DNA from: an uncultured Blautia sp.
GTDB taxonomy: Bacteria > Bacillota > Clostridia > Lachnospirales > Lachnospiraceae
Direction: 5' to 3'
Length of the DNA: 64,000 nt
NCBI GenBank assembly: GCA_900542045.1
Contig: UQMI01000013.1
Location: 1 to 64,000 of the forward strand
Below the pieces are notes generated by a model. That model ran no database searches. It saw only the letters and a list, made by a program, of their open reading frames with translations, and had not been told where the DNA came from. Below are positions 24,621 to 32,547 of this stretch, one piece after another. The stretch's first letter is position 1; each line of letters starts with the position of its first letter. The position numbers were made by a program, and so were the translations under genes.

Positions 24621-24995
24621 ATGAATAATGAAATGAACAGCGCAGGATGCGCTCCCAGCGACTGCGCTTCCTGTACCAGCAACTGCAGCTCCAATCCCAA
24701 CTACAAAGACCACAGCGTCATTACTCTGACCATGGAAGATGACACAGAAGTGAACTGCGCGATCTTAACGATCTTTCCGGTAGATGACAAAGAATATATT
24801 GCACTTCTTCCTCTGAACGAAGAAGGTAAGAACGAGACCGGAGATGTCTATCTCTATTCCTTCTCCGAAGAAGACGGCAATCCCATTCTGGCCAACATTG
24901 AAAGCGATGAAGAATATGAAAAAGCTTCCCGGGCTTTTGATCGGATTCTGGAAAACGCCCAAAAAGAAGAGGCTGCGGGAGCTCCTCTGGAGTAG
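24621..24995 (+). CDS. DUF1292 domain protein with cysteine-rich N-terminus
   Basis: A small acidic protein of 124 residues. The C-terminal part matches the DUF1292 pattern of Firmicutes (ITLTMEDDTEVNCAILTIFPVDDKEYIALLP, then VYLYSF and a helical DEEYEKASRAFDRIL). The first 30 residues add an unusual cysteine cluster (C-x5-C-x2-C-x3-C with CAPSDCASCTSNC), which could bind a metal. The function of DUF1292 is not known. The start at MNNEMNS is chosen because of the AAGG/AAGGG upstream; 14 more codons are open. It is a single gene with its own promoter and terminator. Confidence 0.85.
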   Translation: MNNEMNSAGCAPSDCASCTSNCSSNPNYKDHSVITLTMEDDTEVNCAILTIFPVDDKEYIALLPLNEEGKNETGDVYLYSFSEEDGNPILANIESDEEYEKASRAFDRILENAQKEEAAGAPLE

Positions 24996-25073
24996 GCAGG
25001 TTCTTCCAGGATAAAAAGAATTTTTCTATAGCGGACAGATTTTCGCATAGCGTTCTTCTTTCCCGCTATACTG

Positions 25074-25123
25074 AAAATCCCGTCAGAACCAGGAAATTAA
25101 TTCCTGATCCTGACGGGATTTTT
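25074..25123. terminator. Strong bidirectional terminator
   Basis: A 13-bp outer stem (25074-25086 and 25110-25122) and an inner CAGGAA/TTCCTG stem, with T runs on both strands. It ends DUF1292 transcription on the plus strand and can block read-through from the minus strand. Confidence 0.92.
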
Positions 25124-25143
25124 CATACTTAATTCTTATAAAA

Positions 25144-25164
25144 GAATCCTGCACCGCAGGATTC
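25144..25164 (-). terminator. Intrinsic terminator of fabV
   Basis: A perfect 9-bp stem (GAATCCTGC / GCAGGATTC) with a 3-nt loop, followed on the minus strand by TTTTATAA. It lies about 37 nt past the fabV stop. Confidence 0.8.
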
Positions 25165-25200
25165 CCCGCCTGCGGCGGATTGCTTCCGTCATCTTCTTCC

Positions 25201-26385
25201 TTATATCTCCACCAGTCCGGGGATCGTCACTTGGACCTCCACATCCTGGGTGATATCCACATTTTCATAATGGAAACCAAACATATGATAAAAATCGTCC
25301 CAATAGCTGTCCAGATCGGTCAGCTCTTTTACATTCTCTGAAGTGATCTGTCCCCAGAGCTGTTCTACGGCTTCCTGCACCTTTGGATCCATTTCTCTGT
25401 CATCCATACGGATCCGGCCTTCTGCATCCACCGGCACCTGTTCTTTCCACAGCCGGTCCGCAAAGAGACGATACATTTGCTCAATACAGCCTTCGTGACT
25501 GCCCTGCTCCTTCATCACCCGATACAGGATGGATAAATACAGAGGCACAATGGGAATCGCTGCGCTTGCCTGGGTCACCAGCGCCTTATTTACAGAGATA
25601 TAAGCCTTCAGGTCCGGGATTTCTTCCATGATCTCACCGGCAGACCGCTGCAGATCCTTTTTCGCCTGACCGATGGTTCCTTCCGCATAGATGGGATAGG
25701 TAACTTTGGGACCGATGTAGGAATAAGCCACTGTCCTGGCTCCGGGAGCAAGCGCGCCTGCGTCTTTCAGAGCGCGCATCCAGTCTTTCCAGTCTTCGCC
25801 TCCCATAACATGAATAGTTCCTTCTATTTCTTCCTCTGTGGCCGCCGGTATGGTCTTCTGATTGATCTGTCCTGTGCGCAGATCCAGATTCTTCTCGGTA
25901 AAATCCTCTCCCACGGTCTTCAGACAGGACACTGCCACAGTGCCGTCCGGCATGGTCCTTCTTGGCGCAGCCAGACTGTAGACCACCAGATCCACCTGTC
26001 CCATATCCTCACGGATCAGTTCGATGGCTTTCTCTTTCACCTGAGCGGAAAATGCATCTCCGTTAATGGTCTTGCTGTACAGTCCGGCCTCCCCGGCAGC
26101 CTGTTCAAAAGCAGCCGTGTTGTACCAGCCTGCAGTTGCTGTCCGTTTGCCGGACGCCGGGCGCTCAAACATGATACCCAGCGTGGAAGCTCCGCAGCCA
26201 AACGCAGCCGCAATCCTGGATGCCAGTCCATAACCGGTGGAACAGCCGATGACCAGCACCCGTCCGGCTCCTTCGATCTTTCCCTGTCCTTTCACATATT
26301 CTATCTGACGCCGCACACTCTCTGCGCATCCCAGGGGATGGGCGGTGGTGCAGATAAACTCTCTTACTTTTGGTTCTACGATCAT
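25201..26385 (-). CDS. fabV: Trans-2-enoyl-CoA/ACP reductase, FabV/TER family
   Basis: An NAD(P)H-dependent reductase of trans-2-enoyl thioesters that serves as fatty-acid synthesis enoyl-ACP reductase (FabV) or butyrate-pathway crotonyl-CoA reductase (Ter). The 394-residue product starts MIVEPKVREFICTTAHP and has the dinucleotide fold at VLVIGCSTGYGLASRIAAAFG and the SDR-like active site Y-x8-K within YSYIGPKVTYPIYAEGTIGQAK. The ATG is placed after AAAGGA; a 15-codon upstream extension is rejected as promoter-proximal leader. A FabT-like palindrome overlaps its promoter, which favours a lipid-synthesis role. Sequence alone does not separate FabV from Ter. Confidence 0.93.
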   Translation of the reverse strand: MIVEPKVREFICTTAHPLGCAESVRRQIEYVKGQGKIEGAGRVLVIGCSTGYGLASRIAAAFGCGASTLGIMFERPASGKRTATAGWYNTAAFEQAAGEAGLYSKTINGDAFSAQVKEKAIELIREDMGQVDLVVYSLAAPRRTMPDGTVAVSCLKTVGEDFTEKNLDLRTGQINQKTIPAATEEEIEGTIHVMGGEDWKDWMRALKDAGALAPGARTVAYSYIGPKVTYPIYAEGTIGQAKKDLQRSAGEIMEEIPDLKAYISVNKALVTQASAAIPIVPLYLSILYRVMKEQGSHEGCIEQMYRLFADRLWKEQVPVDAEGRIRMDDREMDPKVQEAVEQLWGQITSENVKELTDLDSYWDDFYHMFGFHYENVDITQDVEVQVTIPGLVEI

Positions 26386-26416
26386 AGTACCTGTCCTTTC
26401 CCATATTCGGTAAATT

Positions 26417-26433
26417 ATTTTGATTCTCAAACT
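26417..26433. promoter_or_regulatory. FabT-like operator overlapping the fabV transcription start
   Basis: ATTTTGATTCTCAAACT matches the published FabT operator ANTTTGATTATCAAATT of lactic-acid bacteria at all but two defined positions and keeps the TTTGA...TCAAA palindrome. It lies immediately downstream of the fabV -10, where a repressor would block initiation. Confidence 0.6.
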
Positions 26434-26461
26434 ATTTTACCAAAAAACAGGCTGTTGTCAA
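26434..26461 (-). promoter_or_regulatory. Sigma-A promoter of fabV
   Basis: Minus-strand consensus -35 TTGACA (26456-26461), 16-nt spacer, -10 TAAAAT (26434-26439). The -35 lies inside the descending arm of the dut terminator. Confidence 0.75.
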
Positions 26462-26484
26462 GAGGTTCTCTCCTGACCACAGCC
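26442..26484 (-). terminator. Intrinsic terminator of dut, overlapping the fabV promoter
   Basis: An 11-bp stem with one mismatch (26450-26460 and 26474-26484; GGCTGTxGTCA arm) followed on the minus strand by TGTTTTTT. It shares bases with the fabV -35 element. Confidence 0.8.
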
Positions 26485-26568
26485 CGATTTTTTCTGTCCT
26501 TACCGGAACATCCCGGTGCTGTCTTCTGCCCTCCCGGAGTGACCCGGGCATCCAGAACACCAGGCGGC

Positions 26569-27084
26569 TTATTTTGCCGTGGTGCTGCCCAGACCGCCGT
26601 TCCGCACATCTGTCACATCATCGTCCCAGGTAATGCCGTATTCCACAAAGATCCCCTGCATAAAGCCGGTGCCCGCGGCAATGGTCACTGTCTTTCCCTC
26701 ATTGGTATCATTGGTCATCTTTGCAAAAATATGGCCTTCGTTATCGGAATAGAAATAATCACTGTCAATAATCCCCACCGTGTTGTTCATCTGCAGCCGG
26801 TACTTGAATCCCAGACCGCTTCTGGGATAACATTTCAGCACCCACTCCGGCTCCATTTCCACCCGGATCCCTGTGGGAATCTTGATGGTCTCTCCCGGCT
26901 TCAGGGTGATATCCACCGGCGCGAAGAAATCGTAACCGGCACTGCCTGCAGTGGCTCTTCGCGGAAGCAGAATGGATCCGTAAATTTTCCCGATCTCTTC
27001 TTCCGGACAGGTACCGAAGGTATCGATCCAGTCCTGCGCAAACCGGTCGGGACTGACTTTATGAAATCTTGCAATTCTCTTCAT
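26569..27084 (-). CDS. dut: dUTP diphosphatase
   Basis: It hydrolyses dUTP to dUMP and PPi, keeping uracil out of DNA and feeding dTMP synthesis. The 171-residue product has the five motifs of trimeric dUTPases in order: AGYDFFAP, PRSGLGFK, NNTVGIIDSDYF (catalytic Asp), GTGFMQGIF and the C-terminal NGGLGSTT arm that closes over the nucleotide. The last motif departs slightly from the usual RGGFGSTG. The start follows the pnp stop by 17 nt on the same strand, so dut is the distal gene of rpsO-pnp-dut. Confidence 0.94.
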   Translation of the reverse strand: MKRIARFHKVSPDRFAQDWIDTFGTCPEEEIGKIYGSILLPRRATAGSAGYDFFAPVDITLKPGETIKIPTGIRVEMEPEWVLKCYPRSGLGFKYRLQMNNTVGIIDSDYFYSDNEGHIFAKMTNDTNEGKTVTIAAGTGFMQGIFVEYGITWDDDVTDVRNGGLGSTTAK

Positions 27085-27101
27085 ATTGCACGCTCCGTCT
27101 C

Positions 27102-29195
27102 TTATGCCTCCGCCGGTACATCCTTCATACTGAAGCTGATCCGGCCCTGTCTGTCTTTTCCAAGGCAGATTACCTTTACCTTATCGCCCAGAGTCAGCAC
27201 ATCTTCCACACGGTTGATCCTTTCTTTGGAGATCTTGGAAATATGCACCATGCCCTCCTTGCCGGGAGCAAACTCCAGGAATGCACCGAATTCCTTGATA
27301 CTGACTACTTTACCGGTAAAGATCTGGCCTGCTTCAAAGTCTGTAGTAATGATCTGGATCAGTCTGGCTGCTTCATCCATGCCTTTCTGATCTGTACCGC
27401 AGATGGAAACCGCGCCATCATCAGTAATATCGATCTGTACGCCGGTCTGCTCAATAATGGCGTTGATGGTCTTGCCTCTCTGGCCTACCACATCGCCGAT
27501 CTTCTGAGGATCGATCTGGATCTGGATGATCTTGGGCGCGTACTGGCTCACATGCTCACGGGGCTGTCCGATGCACGGCTCCATTACCTCTGTCAGAATA
27601 TATTCTCTGGCTTCCTTTGTTCTGGCAATGGCTTCTTCTACGATCTGTCTGGTCAGGCCATGGATCTTGATGTCCATCTGGATGGCTGTGATACCATCAT
27701 GGGTACCGGCCACCTTAAAGTCCATGTCTCCGAAGAAGTCTTCCAGTCCCTGGATATCTGTCAGCACAATGTAATCGTCGTCTGTGTCACCGGTCACCAG
27801 TCCGCAGGAAATTCCGGCCACCGGCTTCTTGATCGGTACACCGGCCGCCATCAGAGACATGGTGGAGGCACAGATGCTGGCCTGGGATGTGGATCCGTTG
27901 GACTCGAAAGTCTCGGATACAGTCCGGATTGCATAAGGGAACTCTTCCTCGGAAGGAAGCACCGGCACCAGAGCTCTCTCTGCCAGGGCTCCATGACCGA
28001 TCTCACGGCGTCCTGGTCCTCTGGAGGGCTTGGTCTCTCCCACAGAGTAGGACGGGAAATTGTAGTGGTGCATATATCTCTTAGAAGTTTCCAGCACATC
28101 CAGACCGTCCAGTCTCTGTGCGTCAGAAAGAGGCGCCAGAGTGGTTACTGTACAGATCTGTGTCTGTCCGCGGGTAAACATAGCGGAACCATGCACTCTG
28201 GGAATCAGGTCGATCTCGGCTGCCAGAGGACGAATCTCCCGGATCTGACGTCCGTCTGGGCGTTTGTGATCCTTCAGGATCATCTTGCGGACCGTCTTCT
28301 TCTGATACTGGTATACGGCCTCGCCCAGCACTGCCAGCCAGTCTTCTCTGTCTGCGAATTTTTCTTCCAGCATATCTGTGATTTTGCGGATATTCTCTTC
28401 CCGCACCTGCTTCACATCTGTGAACACTGCCTTCTCCATCTCTTCCGGGGGCACCAGTTCACGGATCGCTGCGAACAGTTCTTCCGGCACGGCACAGCTC
28501 TCATAAGAATGCTTTTCCTTGCCGCACTCAGCCACGATCTTGTCAATAAACGCGATAATCTCCTGGTTGACCTCATGCGCCTTATAAATAGCCTCGATCA
28601 TTTTTGCTTCCGGAATCTCATTGGCGCCGGCCTCAATCATGATAACCTTTTCTCTTGTAGAAGCCACTGTCAGCTGCAGATCAGAAATCTCCTTCTGCTC
28701 CAGAGTCGGATTGATGATCAGCTCTCCATCGATCATACCCACCAGCGTGGATGCGCAGGGACCGTCAAAAGGAATGTCGGAAATGCAGGTACTGATAGCA
28801 GAACCAAGCATAGCCACCACTTCCGGATTACACTCCGGGTCCACGGACATGACCATGTTGTTCAGTGTCACATCGTTTCTGTAGTCCTTCGGAAACAGAG
28901 GACGCATGGGACGGTCAATGACACGGGATGTCAGAATGGCATGCTCGCTGGCCTTTCCTTCTCTTTTGTTGAAGCCTCCGGGAATCTTCCCTACGGCATA
29001 CATCTTTTCTTCATATTCCACACTCAACGGGAAAAAATCAATACCGTCACGGGGTTTATCCGATGCAGTCGCAGTGGATAATACTACAGTATCCCCATAG
29101 TGCATCAGAGCCGCGCCGTTTGCCTGTTTTGCTACTCTGTCAATATCAACTGTCAGAGTTCTTCCGGCAAGTTCCATTGAAAAACTTTTGTACAT
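27102..29195 (-). CDS. pnp: Polyribonucleotide nucleotidyltransferase (PNPase)
   Basis: PNPase degrades RNA 3' to 5' using phosphate. The 697-residue product has two RNase PH-like domains (the first from MYKSFSMELAGRTLTVDI, the second around RPDGRQIREIRPLAAEI and FTRGQTQ), a KH domain (IDPQKIGDVVGQRGKTINAII) and a C-terminal S1 domain (GKVVSIKEFGAFLEFAPGKEGMVHIS). The ATG with AAGGAGAGAG directly upstream is chosen; a 69-codon upstream extension runs through the intergenic leader. The rpsO-pnp order is conserved in many bacteria, so read-through from rpsO is likely. Confidence 0.97.
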   Translation of the reverse strand: MYKSFSMELAGRTLTVDIDRVAKQANGAALMHYGDTVVLSTATASDKPRDGIDFFPLSVEYEEKMYAVGKIPGGFNKREGKASEHAILTSRVIDRPMRPLFPKDYRNDVTLNNMVMSVDPECNPEVVAMLGSAISTCISDIPFDGPCASTLVGMIDGELIINPTLEQKEISDLQLTVASTREKVIMIEAGANEIPEAKMIEAIYKAHEVNQEIIAFIDKIVAECGKEKHSYESCAVPEELFAAIRELVPPEEMEKAVFTDVKQVREENIRKITDMLEEKFADREDWLAVLGEAVYQYQKKTVRKMILKDHKRPDGRQIREIRPLAAEIDLIPRVHGSAMFTRGQTQICTVTTLAPLSDAQRLDGLDVLETSKRYMHHYNFPSYSVGETKPSRGPGRREIGHGALAERALVPVLPSEEEFPYAIRTVSETFESNGSTSQASICASTMSLMAAGVPIKKPVAGISCGLVTGDTDDDYIVLTDIQGLEDFFGDMDFKVAGTHDGITAIQMDIKIHGLTRQIVEEAIARTKEAREYILTEVMEPCIGQPREHVSQYAPKIIQIQIDPQKIGDVVGQRGKTINAIIEQTGVQIDITDDGAVSICGTDQKGMDEAARLIQIITTDFEAGQIFTGKVVSIKEFGAFLEFAPGKEGMVHISKISKERINRVEDVLTLGDKVKVICLGKDRQGRISFSMKDVPAEA

Positions 29196-29411
29196 AGCTC
29201 TCTCTCCTTTTCTTTTCTCACCGCAGGAGCCCGAAACAACTGAAAAATCCACAGGACTCTCTCCCAGGTTCTGCGCAGACAAAATCTGTTCTTCTTGTAT
29301 CTGCTCACAGTTTTCATATGCATTTTTCAGTAGTCTCGGCCATGACCACCGTCCTCTCCCGCCAGCGTATCTGTTCTGGGGTGGGTCCCGGCGGTAATTC
29401 ACTCCTGCATT

Positions 29412-29445
29412 AAAACGGGGACGGATGAAAGTCCGCCCCCAGTTT
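29412..29445 (-). terminator. Hairpin after rpsO, terminator or processing site
   Basis: A GC-rich stem (29412-29426 and 29431-29445) with a 4-nt loop and a TTTT end on the minus strand. It may attenuate transcription into pnp; no clear separate pnp promoter was seen. Confidence 0.8.
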
Positions 29446-29457
29446 CTCTCTTCTCGA

Positions 29458-29724
29458 TTATTTTCTCAGGCCTAACTTTTCAATCAGAGCACGATATCTC
29501 TCAATATCGGTTTTCTTTAAATAAGCCAACAGACCACGTCTCTGACCAACCATTTTCAGAAGACCTCTTCTGGAATGATGATCTTTGTGATGCTCTTTTA
29601 AATGCTCTGTCAGTTCCTGAATCCTGGCTGTCAGAACAGCAACCTGTACTTCCGGTGATCCGGTGTCACCCTCTGTTCTGGCAAATTCTTTGATAATAGC
29701 TGTTTTCTTTTCTTTTGAAATCAT
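29458..29724 (-). CDS. rpsO: 30S ribosomal protein S15
   Basis: A primary 16S rRNA-binding protein of the small-subunit platform. The 88-residue product, from [20 protein letters not shown] through [20 protein letters not shown] to [12 protein letters not shown], is collinear with the family. AAGGAGG precedes the ATG. The upstream extension of the frame (58 codons) is leader sequence. It has its own promoter and a leader of about 127 nt, in which S15 autoregulation is plausible. Confidence 0.98.
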   Translation of the reverse strand: MISKEKKTAIIKEFARTEGDTGSPEVQVAVLTARIQELTEHLKEHHKDHHSRRGLLKMVGQRRGLLAYLKKTDIERYRALIEKLGLRK

Positions 29725-29851
29725 TGTGATTTCCTCCTTATTCTTTCTTAATTCCTGTCCCTGAAAGGCCTTCGCCTCCGGGCAGTGAAAACCGCCGCAC
29801 ATTAAGAGATGGTCGGAGATTCCTGTCTCTGAATATGGGCTGAACTCACAC
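29725..29851 (-). promoter_or_regulatory. rpsO 5' leader, candidate S15-binding element
   Basis: Between the predicted start site and rpsO lie about 127 nt with several possible short helices, including an AGGC/GCCT hairpin inside a larger CCC...GGG closure near 29760-29785. S15 autoregulation through leader RNA is known in several bacteria. No specific class was recognised, so this is tentative. Confidence 0.35.
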
Positions 29852-29857
29852 TGGAAA

Positions 29858-29886
29858 AGTATAGCATAGGGAGGAAATGATTGCAA
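29858..29886 (-). promoter_or_regulatory. Sigma-A promoter of rpsO
   Basis: Minus-strand -35 TTGCAA (29881-29886), 17-nt spacer, -10 TATACT (29858-29863), just after the NlpC/P60 gene. Confidence 0.75.
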
Positions 29887-29907
29887 GGGATTTTTCAAAA
29901 AATCAGC

Positions 29908-30669
29908 TTACAATAAACGCACTCCCCACACAGCCCGATCTGTATACAGTTCCGATTCCTTGATGCCCGTATCCGAGGAGCTGGCGTGGACCACCTGGCC
30001 GTTGCCTGCGTAGATTACCACATGGTAAATGGAGCTGCCGTCGGAATAAAATACCAGATCCCCCGGCTGCAGGGCATCCAGTTCCACCCTTGTTCCCACG
30101 TTTGCCTGTTCAGCTGCTGTACGGGGAAGCTGGATTCCGAAGCTTTTGTAAATACTCTGGGTGAAGCCGGAGCAGTCCGCTCCATTTGTCAGGCTGGTGC
30201 CGCCCCATACATAAGGATTTCCCAGAAAGTTTCTGGCATATTCCACTACCTGTTCACCGGTCACATCTCCCTGTACCACAGCAGGCAGCTCTTCCTGGTT
30301 CGACTGGGCAGTGGGAAAATTCTCTTCGCCTGCTTCCTCTACCATTGCCTCTGCCTGTTCACCGGTATAGAGATATGATACCGACACATACCCTTCCACC
30401 TCGCCGGAAACGATCTGTGCCCAGCCATCCTGTATTGATGAAATCTCACAGATGGCCGTGGGTGCCATCTTACCGATGATCTCCCCTTCCATTCCCGGTT
30501 CACTGCGGACGTTTAACGAAGTATCCACATCTGCAATCCCATAGGAGGGCGCTGTATCTGTGGTCTCCTGCGTAAAACCATCTGCCCGTGCCGTCTGCGA
30601 GTTTCCAAAAGTGAGCAGGATTCCCAGGCCAAAAGCTCCCAGAATTCCTGCATAACCAATCCGTCTCAT
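29908..30669 (-). CDS. Secreted SH3b-NlpC/P60 cell-wall peptidase
   Basis: A predicted peptidoglycan endopeptidase of 253 residues. It has a signal peptide (RRIGYAGILGAFGLGILL, likely cut after TARA), a bacterial SH3 domain (about 45-105; SLNVRSEPGMEGEIIGKM), a linker rich in Glu/Gln, and a C-terminal NlpC/P60 domain with catalytic Cys in NGADCSGF, His in YHVVIYAG and a third polar His in VHASS. The ATG after AGAGG is used rather than a GTG seven codons upstream. It is a single gene with its own promoter; the cut site in peptidoglycan is not predictable. Confidence 0.92.
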   Translation of the reverse strand: MRRIGYAGILGAFGLGILLTFGNSQTARADGFTQETTDTAPSYGIADVDTSLNVRSEPGMEGEIIGKMAPTAICEISSIQDGWAQIVSGEVEGYVSVSYLYTGEQAEAMVEEAGEENFPTAQSNQEELPAVVQGDVTGEQVVEYARNFLGNPYVWGGTSLTNGADCSGFTQSIYKSFGIQLPRTAAEQANVGTRVELDALQPGDLVFYSDGSSIYHVVIYAGNGQVVHASSSDTGIKESELYTDRAVWGVRLL

Positions 30670-30763
30670 AAAACCTCTTTTCCCTGACACATAAAAAATG
30701 AATCAGTTTTTTCTTTGAATTACAAATTCATATCATAATTATTACTTTTTTGTTACGCCGCTT

Positions 30764-30793
30764 ATTTTAACCACGGTTTCACTCATTTGTCAA
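30764..30793 (-). promoter_or_regulatory. Promoter of the NlpC/P60 gene
   Basis: Minus-strand consensus -35 TTGACA (30788-30793), 18-nt spacer, -10 TAAAAT (30764-30769). It leaves a leader of about 90 nt. Confidence 0.7.
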
Positions 30794-30813
30794 GGAAAAG
30801 TTTTCGACAAAAA

Positions 30814-30843
30814 AAGAAGCGCCTGTGGAAACAGACACTTCTT
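30814..30843 (-). terminator. Terminator of the rimP-nusA-infB operon
   Basis: A 13-bp stem with two G-U pairs (30814-30826 and 30831-30843), a GGAA-type tetraloop and a seven-T run on the minus strand. It ends the long operon after the Na/Pi symporter gene. Confidence 0.9.
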
Positions 30844-30861
30844 ACCTCTGTTTTTCGCCTT

Positions 30862-32526
30862 TTATTCCGGCTGCAGCACAGTCTTCTGCTCCTCATCCGG
30901 ATCATTTTCCTGGAGAGAAAATGCAATATTTGTGGCATGATCCGCCACCCTCTCCAGACCGGACAGGATATCCGAATAGATCATTCCCGCCTCCGGAGAG
31001 CAGGCATTATTTGCCAGACGCTGTACATGATTTTCCTGAAATTCCCGTTCCAGAATATCAATGCGGTTCTCCAGCTGCAGGATTTCCTGCATATGTTTCT
31101 GGTTATTATTGGAAAACATGTCCAGGGAATAGGTGGTGATCTTAATCACCATATCCAGCAGGGTGGAAAGTTCCTTTTTTGCCGTCTGACTGAAATCCAG
31201 ATGCCGCTCTTTCTTTATTCTGGCGGCATCGGCAATATTTTCCGCATGATCTCCAATCCGCTCAATATCGTTGACCACATGGAAAAGTCCTCCGATATTC
31301 CGGGCATCATCCACTGGAAGTGTAGTCTGATTCAGCCGGATCAGATAATCCGTAATGACATGGTTCAGATGATCGATCTTCTTTTCCACGGCATACACCT
31401 CACGGATCTCCTCTTCCTCTTCCGTCACCAGGGCATTCATGGCCCGCTCCATGTTCCGGACGGCAATCTGTCCCATTCGCTCCAGTTCTCTCGTGGCATC
31501 AAAGACTGCCGTTGTAGGCGAAAGCAGAGACTGCTCTCCAATGAATTCCAGTTCCCCTTCTCCGGCCAGCGCTTTTTCTTTTTTCCCTTCGGGAATCAGA
31601 ATATATGTCAGTTTCACGATCCACTGGATAACCGGGAACAATACCACCACTTCCACTACCTTGAATAGGGTATGGGCATTGGCCACCTCCCGGGCCGGAT
31701 TTCCGCCGGAGATCCAGGCGATGAACCGGGTAATGGGCTCCATTCCCACCAGCAGACACACTGCAATAAACGCCGAACCAAAAATATTAAACAGAAAATG
31801 GATCATAGCTGCTCTCTTGGCATTTTTCTTTCCGCTTATGGATGCCAGAAGAGCAGATACACAGGATCCAATATTACATCCCAGAATAATAAAGAAACAA
31901 ATCCCAAGCTCCAGCAGTCCCTGGGTAGCCAGCAGCAGCACAATTCCCACCGTAGCAGAAGAGCTCTGCAGAACGGCGGTCACTGCAAATCCCACCAGTA
32001 ATGCCAGAAACGGATTGGTCAGCGATTCCATCATCTCTACCACCTGGGGAGAATCTTTCAAAGTCGACATGGAACCGGACATAACTGCCAGTCCCATGAA
32101 CAAAATTCCGAAACCCAGGATTACCTCGCCGGCCTGCCGTACTTTATTTTTTTTACAGAACATTGCCATGATCACGCCGATCATAATGAAGACCGGTGCC
32201 AGTTCCGATAAATTAAGGGAAATCAGCTGAGACGTAACGGTGGTCCCTATATTCGCCCCCATGATGACGCCGGCAGCCTGCATCAGGTTCATCAGACCGG
32301 AATTGACAAAACTCACAACCATAACGGTAGTTGCACTGGAGGACTGAATGATCGCGGTAAACAAAATTCCAACAAGCGTACCCGCCAGACGATTGGCAGT
32401 AAAAAATTCCAGCACACTGCGCATCCTCGCTCCGGCAGCTTTTTCCAGTCCGTCACTCATCTGCTTCATGCCGTATAAAAAGAGGCCTAAGCCTCCCATT
32501 AAGCCAAGAATAACCTCTGCTCCCAT
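30862..32526 (-). CDS. Na/Pi symporter with PhoU-like tail
   Basis: An NptA/PNaS-family sodium-phosphate cotransporter, 554 residues. The membrane half (about 1-310) carries the paired QSSSATT and QSSSATV repeats that mark the family, plus GANIGTTVTSQL and GCNIGSCVSALL. The C-terminal 200 residues form a helical PhoU-like domain (FHVVNDIERIGDHAENIADAARI). The start is ATG after GAGGAGA; a TTG five codons earlier lies within the Shine-Dalgarno. It starts 21 nt after ribF, so it is the last gene of a translation operon, an odd place for a phosphate transporter. Confidence 0.93.
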   Translation of the reverse strand: MGAEVILGLMGGLGLFLYGMKQMSDGLEKAAGARMRSVLEFFTANRLAGTLVGILFTAIIQSSSATTVMVVSFVNSGLMNLMQAAGVIMGANIGTTVTSQLISLNLSELAPVFIMIGVIMAMFCKKNKVRQAGEVILGFGILFMGLAVMSGSMSTLKDSPQVVEMMESLTNPFLALLVGFAVTAVLQSSSATVGIVLLLATQGLLELGICFFIILGCNIGSCVSALLASISGKKNAKRAAMIHFLFNIFGSAFIAVCLLVGMEPITRFIAWISGGNPAREVANAHTLFKVVEVVVLFPVIQWIVKLTYILIPEGKKEKALAGEGELEFIGEQSLLSPTTAVFDATRELERMGQIAVRNMERAMNALVTEEEEEIREVYAVEKKIDHLNHVITDYLIRLNQTTLPVDDARNIGGLFHVVNDIERIGDHAENIADAARIKKERHLDFSQTAKKELSTLLDMVIKITTYSLDMFSNNNQKHMQEILQLENRIDILEREFQENHVQRLANNACSPEAGMIYSDILSGLERVADHATNIAFSLQENDPDEEQKTVLQPE

Positions 32527-32547
32527 CTTATCTCCTCGCAATTTTTT

